Source: Euzebyales bacterium
GTDB taxonomy: Bacteria > Actinomycetota > Nitriliruptoria > Euzebyales > JAHELV01
NCBI GenBank assembly: GCA_036374135.1
Contig: DASUUK010000043.1
Location: 36,632 to 100,631, forward strand
Reading direction: 5' to 3'
Length of the DNA stretch: 64,000 nucleotides
In this document: piece by piece, positions 62,462 to 64,000 of the stretch
Layout: each line of letters starts with the position of its first letter
Position numbering within the stretch: position 1 is the first letter of the stretch
The notes under the pieces: model-generated
Told to the model about the DNA's origin: nothing
Seen by the model: only the letters and a program-made list of their open reading frames with translations
Database searches by the model: none
Made by a program: the position numbers and the translations under genes

Positions 62462-63255
62462 CCGCGCCCACCCTGCGACTGCTCGAGTCGGCGGTGACCC
62501 GTCGGACCGCCGGGTTCGGCACCGTGTTCGCCCGCGAGTCGCGGACGTGGTGGGCGACCCGCCGGTGGTGGACCCAGACGCTGCTGTGGACCGTCATCCT
62601 CAACGGGCTGCTGCTGGCGTTCGTGTGGATCGCCGACCAGGCGGCCGCGACCGGATCCGCTGTCGGGGTGTCGGAGGTGTGGCCGCAGTACCTGCCGGTT
62701 GCGGTGCTGCTGTCGACCGTCGGCGTGGTCGTGCTCACCCAGGGCGTGATGCTCGACGAACGCCGCTCCGGGACGTTGGAGTGGGTGTTGACCAAGCCGG
62801 TGTCGCGCACGGCGTTCGTGCTCGCGAAGCTCGCCGCGCACGGCCTGCCGACCCTCGTCGCGCTCGTCGTCGTGCCGTGGACGGGGCTCTATGCGTTGCT
62901 GTCGACCCAGGTCGACGGGACCTGGCCGGTCGGCGAGTTCCTCGCTGTCGCGGGGCTGGTCGCGCTGCTCCTGGTCTTCACCGTCGCGCTGACCGTGCTG
63001 CTGGGGACCGTCACCATCGGGCGCGGCATCGTGATCGGCGTGCCCATCGCCGCGGTGATGCTCTACGACGGTGTGCACGTGCTCGCACGTGACCTCGCCG
63101 GGCGGTTGCCGTTCCCGTGGGAGACGACGACCGCCGCGGTGCGGCTGGCGACCGGCGCGCCACTGGTCTCGATCGTCCCGCTGGTCGCGACGATGCTGTG
63201 GACCGCCGCCGTCGTCGCCGCCGCGTGCTGGCGGTTCGAACATGAACAGTTCTGA
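62458..63255 (+). CDS. ABC-2 type permease
   Basis: 265 residues from ATG 62458. About six membrane helices (TLLWTVILNGLLLAFVWIAD, LPVAVLLSTVGVVVLTQGVM, LVALVVVPWTGLYALLSTQV, VAGLVALLLVFTVALTVLLG, and others). The loop DERRSGTLEWVLTKPVSRTA is the coupling segment of ABC-2 permeases (E-x-x-x-G-T-L-E-x-x-L-x-x-P-x-x-R). Partner of the ATP-binding protein; translationally coupled to it. Confidence 0.88.
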   Translation: MTAPTLRLLESAVTRRTAGFGTVFARESRTWWATRRWWTQTLLWTVILNGLLLAFVWIADQAAATGSAVGVSEVWPQYLPVAVLLSTVGVVVLTQGVMLDERRSGTLEWVLTKPVSRTAFVLAKLAAHGLPTLVALVVVPWTGLYALLSTQVDGTWPVGEFLAVAGLVALLLVFTVALTVLLGTVTIGRGIVIGVPIAAVMLYDGVHVLARDLAGRLPFPWETTTAAVRLATGAPLVSIVPLVATMLWTAAVVAAACWRFEHEQF

Positions 63256-63267
63256 CGGAGACGCATC

Positions 63268-63960
63268 GTGAGGTTCGTCGCCTGGTTCGACATCGCTGTC
63301 GGCGCGGCGATCGCCGGGCTGTGGACCATGTTGCTCGCGACCCGGCAGATCCCAGAGATCGCCGAGGGCCGTACAGACATCTGGTTCCACATCACCGCCG
63401 AGCTCGTCACGGCGGCGCTGCTGGTGGCCGTCGGCACCCGTGCGGGCCAGCCCCCTCGGCGACGTCAGCAATCGGAGAGCGCCCGGAGTGCCTCGCAGAT
63501 CGCTGCACGCGGGTACGACAGGACACCAACGCGCTGGGTCAGGAACGACCGCCTGATCGGCTGGAGGTTGTCGAACGTCGCGGCGCAGGTGTCGGCCAGC
63601 CCTTCAGCGGCACCCAGCGGGACCTCGGTGGGGATGCCGCGCACCGTCCGGGTCACCGGAGCGACGATCAGCCAGCGCAGGACCGGCACGACCTCGGAGC
63701 GCGTGACAATCAGCACGGGCCGCCGCTTGTCCTCCGCCTCAGCCCACCAGATCTCACCCTGCGCAGGCGTCACCACGGCTCGTCGGCGATCATCTCGCGG
63801 GTCGCGTCGTCGGTCCAGCTGTACTGGTCGTCGGTCTGCGGTTGAGCCCGATAGGCATCCACGATCTCCGATGCGACCTGCGCGCGTCGGTGGCGATCGA
63901 CGATCACACGCAGCCCTTCCCGCACCGCGTCCGAACGCGACGCGAAGACCCCCTCGCTGA
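63268..63960 (+). CDS. Small membrane protein, C-terminus probably replaced
   Basis: GTG start at 63268, 12 bases after the permease. Two hydrophobic segments: VAWFDIAVGAAIAGLWTMLL and ITAELVTAALLVAVGTRAGQ, typical of small helper membrane proteins. From about residue 66 onward (63465-63960, 165 codons) the frame is antisense to the mazEF pair and reads as low-complexity Ser/Arg/Pro sequence (RRRSSRGSRRRSSCTGRRSA). The real protein probably ended earlier; the insertion of the toxin-antitoxin pair seems to have removed its stop and last part. Confidence is for the first ~65 residues. Confidence 0.5.
   Translation: MRFVAWFDIAVGAAIAGLWTMLLATRQIPEIAEGRTDIWFHITAELVTAALLVAVGTRAGQPPRRRQQSESARSASQIAARGYDRTPTRWVRNDRLIGWRLSNVAAQVSASPSAAPSGTSVGMPRTVRVTGATISQRRTGTTSERVTISTGRRLSSASAHQISPCAGVTTARRRSSRGSRRRSSCTGRRSAVEPDRHPRSPMRPARVGGDRRSHAALPAPRPNATRRPPR
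63465..63776 (-). CDS. MazF/PemK-type endoribonuclease toxin
   Basis: 103 residues. MazF fold: GEIWWAEAEDKRRPVLIVTR and VPVLRWLIVAPVTRTVRGIP, GLADTCAATFDNLQPIRRSF (with the conserved D-N-L-x-x-I), and VGVLSYPRAAICEALRALSD. A sequence-specific mRNA interferase. GTG at 63776 overlaps the antitoxin stop by a few bases. Convergent and overlapping with the small membrane protein at 63268. Confidence 0.85.
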   Translation of the reverse strand: MVTPAQGEIWWAEAEDKRRPVLIVTRSEVVPVLRWLIVAPVTRTVRGIPTEVPLGAAEGLADTCAATFDNLQPIRRSFLTQRVGVLSYPRAAICEALRALSDC

Positions 63961-64000
63961 CAAGCACGTCGATCGCAGCCGCAAGTTGATCGTCCACGCG
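63770..64000 (-). CDS. Ribbon-helix-helix antitoxin of the MazF pair, 5' end off the window
   Basis: At least 75 residues: (R)VDDQLAAAIDVLVSEGVFAS, SRSDAVREGLRVIVDRHRRA and a C-terminal QYSWTDDATREMIADEPW. This is the RHH fold of ParD/MazE9-like antitoxins. GTG at 63997 could be the start, but the RHH strand normally begins several residues earlier (x-x-V-x-V-D-D-x-L), so the gene most likely continues past 64000. Acidic C-terminus that should bind the toxin. Confidence 0.75.
   Translation of the reverse strand, partial: RVDDQLAAAIDVLVSEGVFASRSDAVREGLRVIVDRHRRAQVASEIVDAYRAQPQTDDQYSWTDDATREMIADEPW

Overview
This is a 64 kb window of very GC-rich DNA. Codons end almost always in G or C, GTG starts are common, and genes overlap by GTGA or ATGA. 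Gene content fits a free-living, aerobic actinobacterium: an LCP cell-wall ligase, F420-type PPOX proteins, a class E/F sortase with a DUF4397 protein, an MMPL/HAE3 exporter, proton-translocating transhydrogenase and a heliorhodopsin. A deep lineage such as Nitriliruptoria is my guess, not something the sequence proves. I see no rRNA, tRNA, CRISPR array, prophage or intact insertion sequence.

Layout. 0-20 kb holds the end of an LCP gene, two flavoenzymes, two convergent gamma-glutamyltransferases, endonuclease III, a VOC protein with an AAA+ ATPase, a methyltransferase/FAD-monooxygenase pair, a TetR/MMPL divergent pair, a large unknown protein and an MFS exporter. 20-31 kb holds a SulP transporter, a DUF6069-MarR-PPOX operon, the pntAA-pntAB-pntB operon, small enzymes and a vapBC pair. 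31-40 kb is a tightly overlapping recC-recB-recD operon. 40-51 kb holds a stand-alone LigD-type 3'-phosphoesterase, class I aldolase, a second SulP transporter fused to STAS and cyclic-nucleotide-binding domains, DUF2786 and SWIM proteins. 51.6-56.3 kb is an aa3-type oxidase cluster (coxB, a fused subunit I/III gene, a small membrane protein, ctaG). 56.6-60.1 kb is the most interesting block: a MerR regulator with a CarH/LitR-like B12-binding domain, divergent from a DUF4397 surface protein, a sortase and a heliorhodopsin. 61-64 kb is an ABC-2 exporter and a mazEF-type pair at the edge.

Gene decay is a second theme. Several gaps are not empty but contain short, still recognisable gene remnants. 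Three are remnants of genes that are intact elsewhere in this same window: the MerR/sortase cassette (remnant at 12.3-12.5 kb), nth (remnant at 60.2 kb) and the LigD-type phosphoesterase (remnant at 51.2-51.5 kb). Others are pieces of an SDR, an EamA exporter, a methyltransferase, a vapBC pair and possibly a redoxin. One 160 bp MITE-like element is also visible.

Most genes look like ordinary chromosomal accessory functions: redox chemistry, glutathione or gamma-glutamyl metabolism, DNA repair and transport. The light-related block stands out because a probable B12 photoreceptor/repressor sits head to head with an operon-like group ending in a retinal protein, with a clean 7-3-7 inverted repeat between them.
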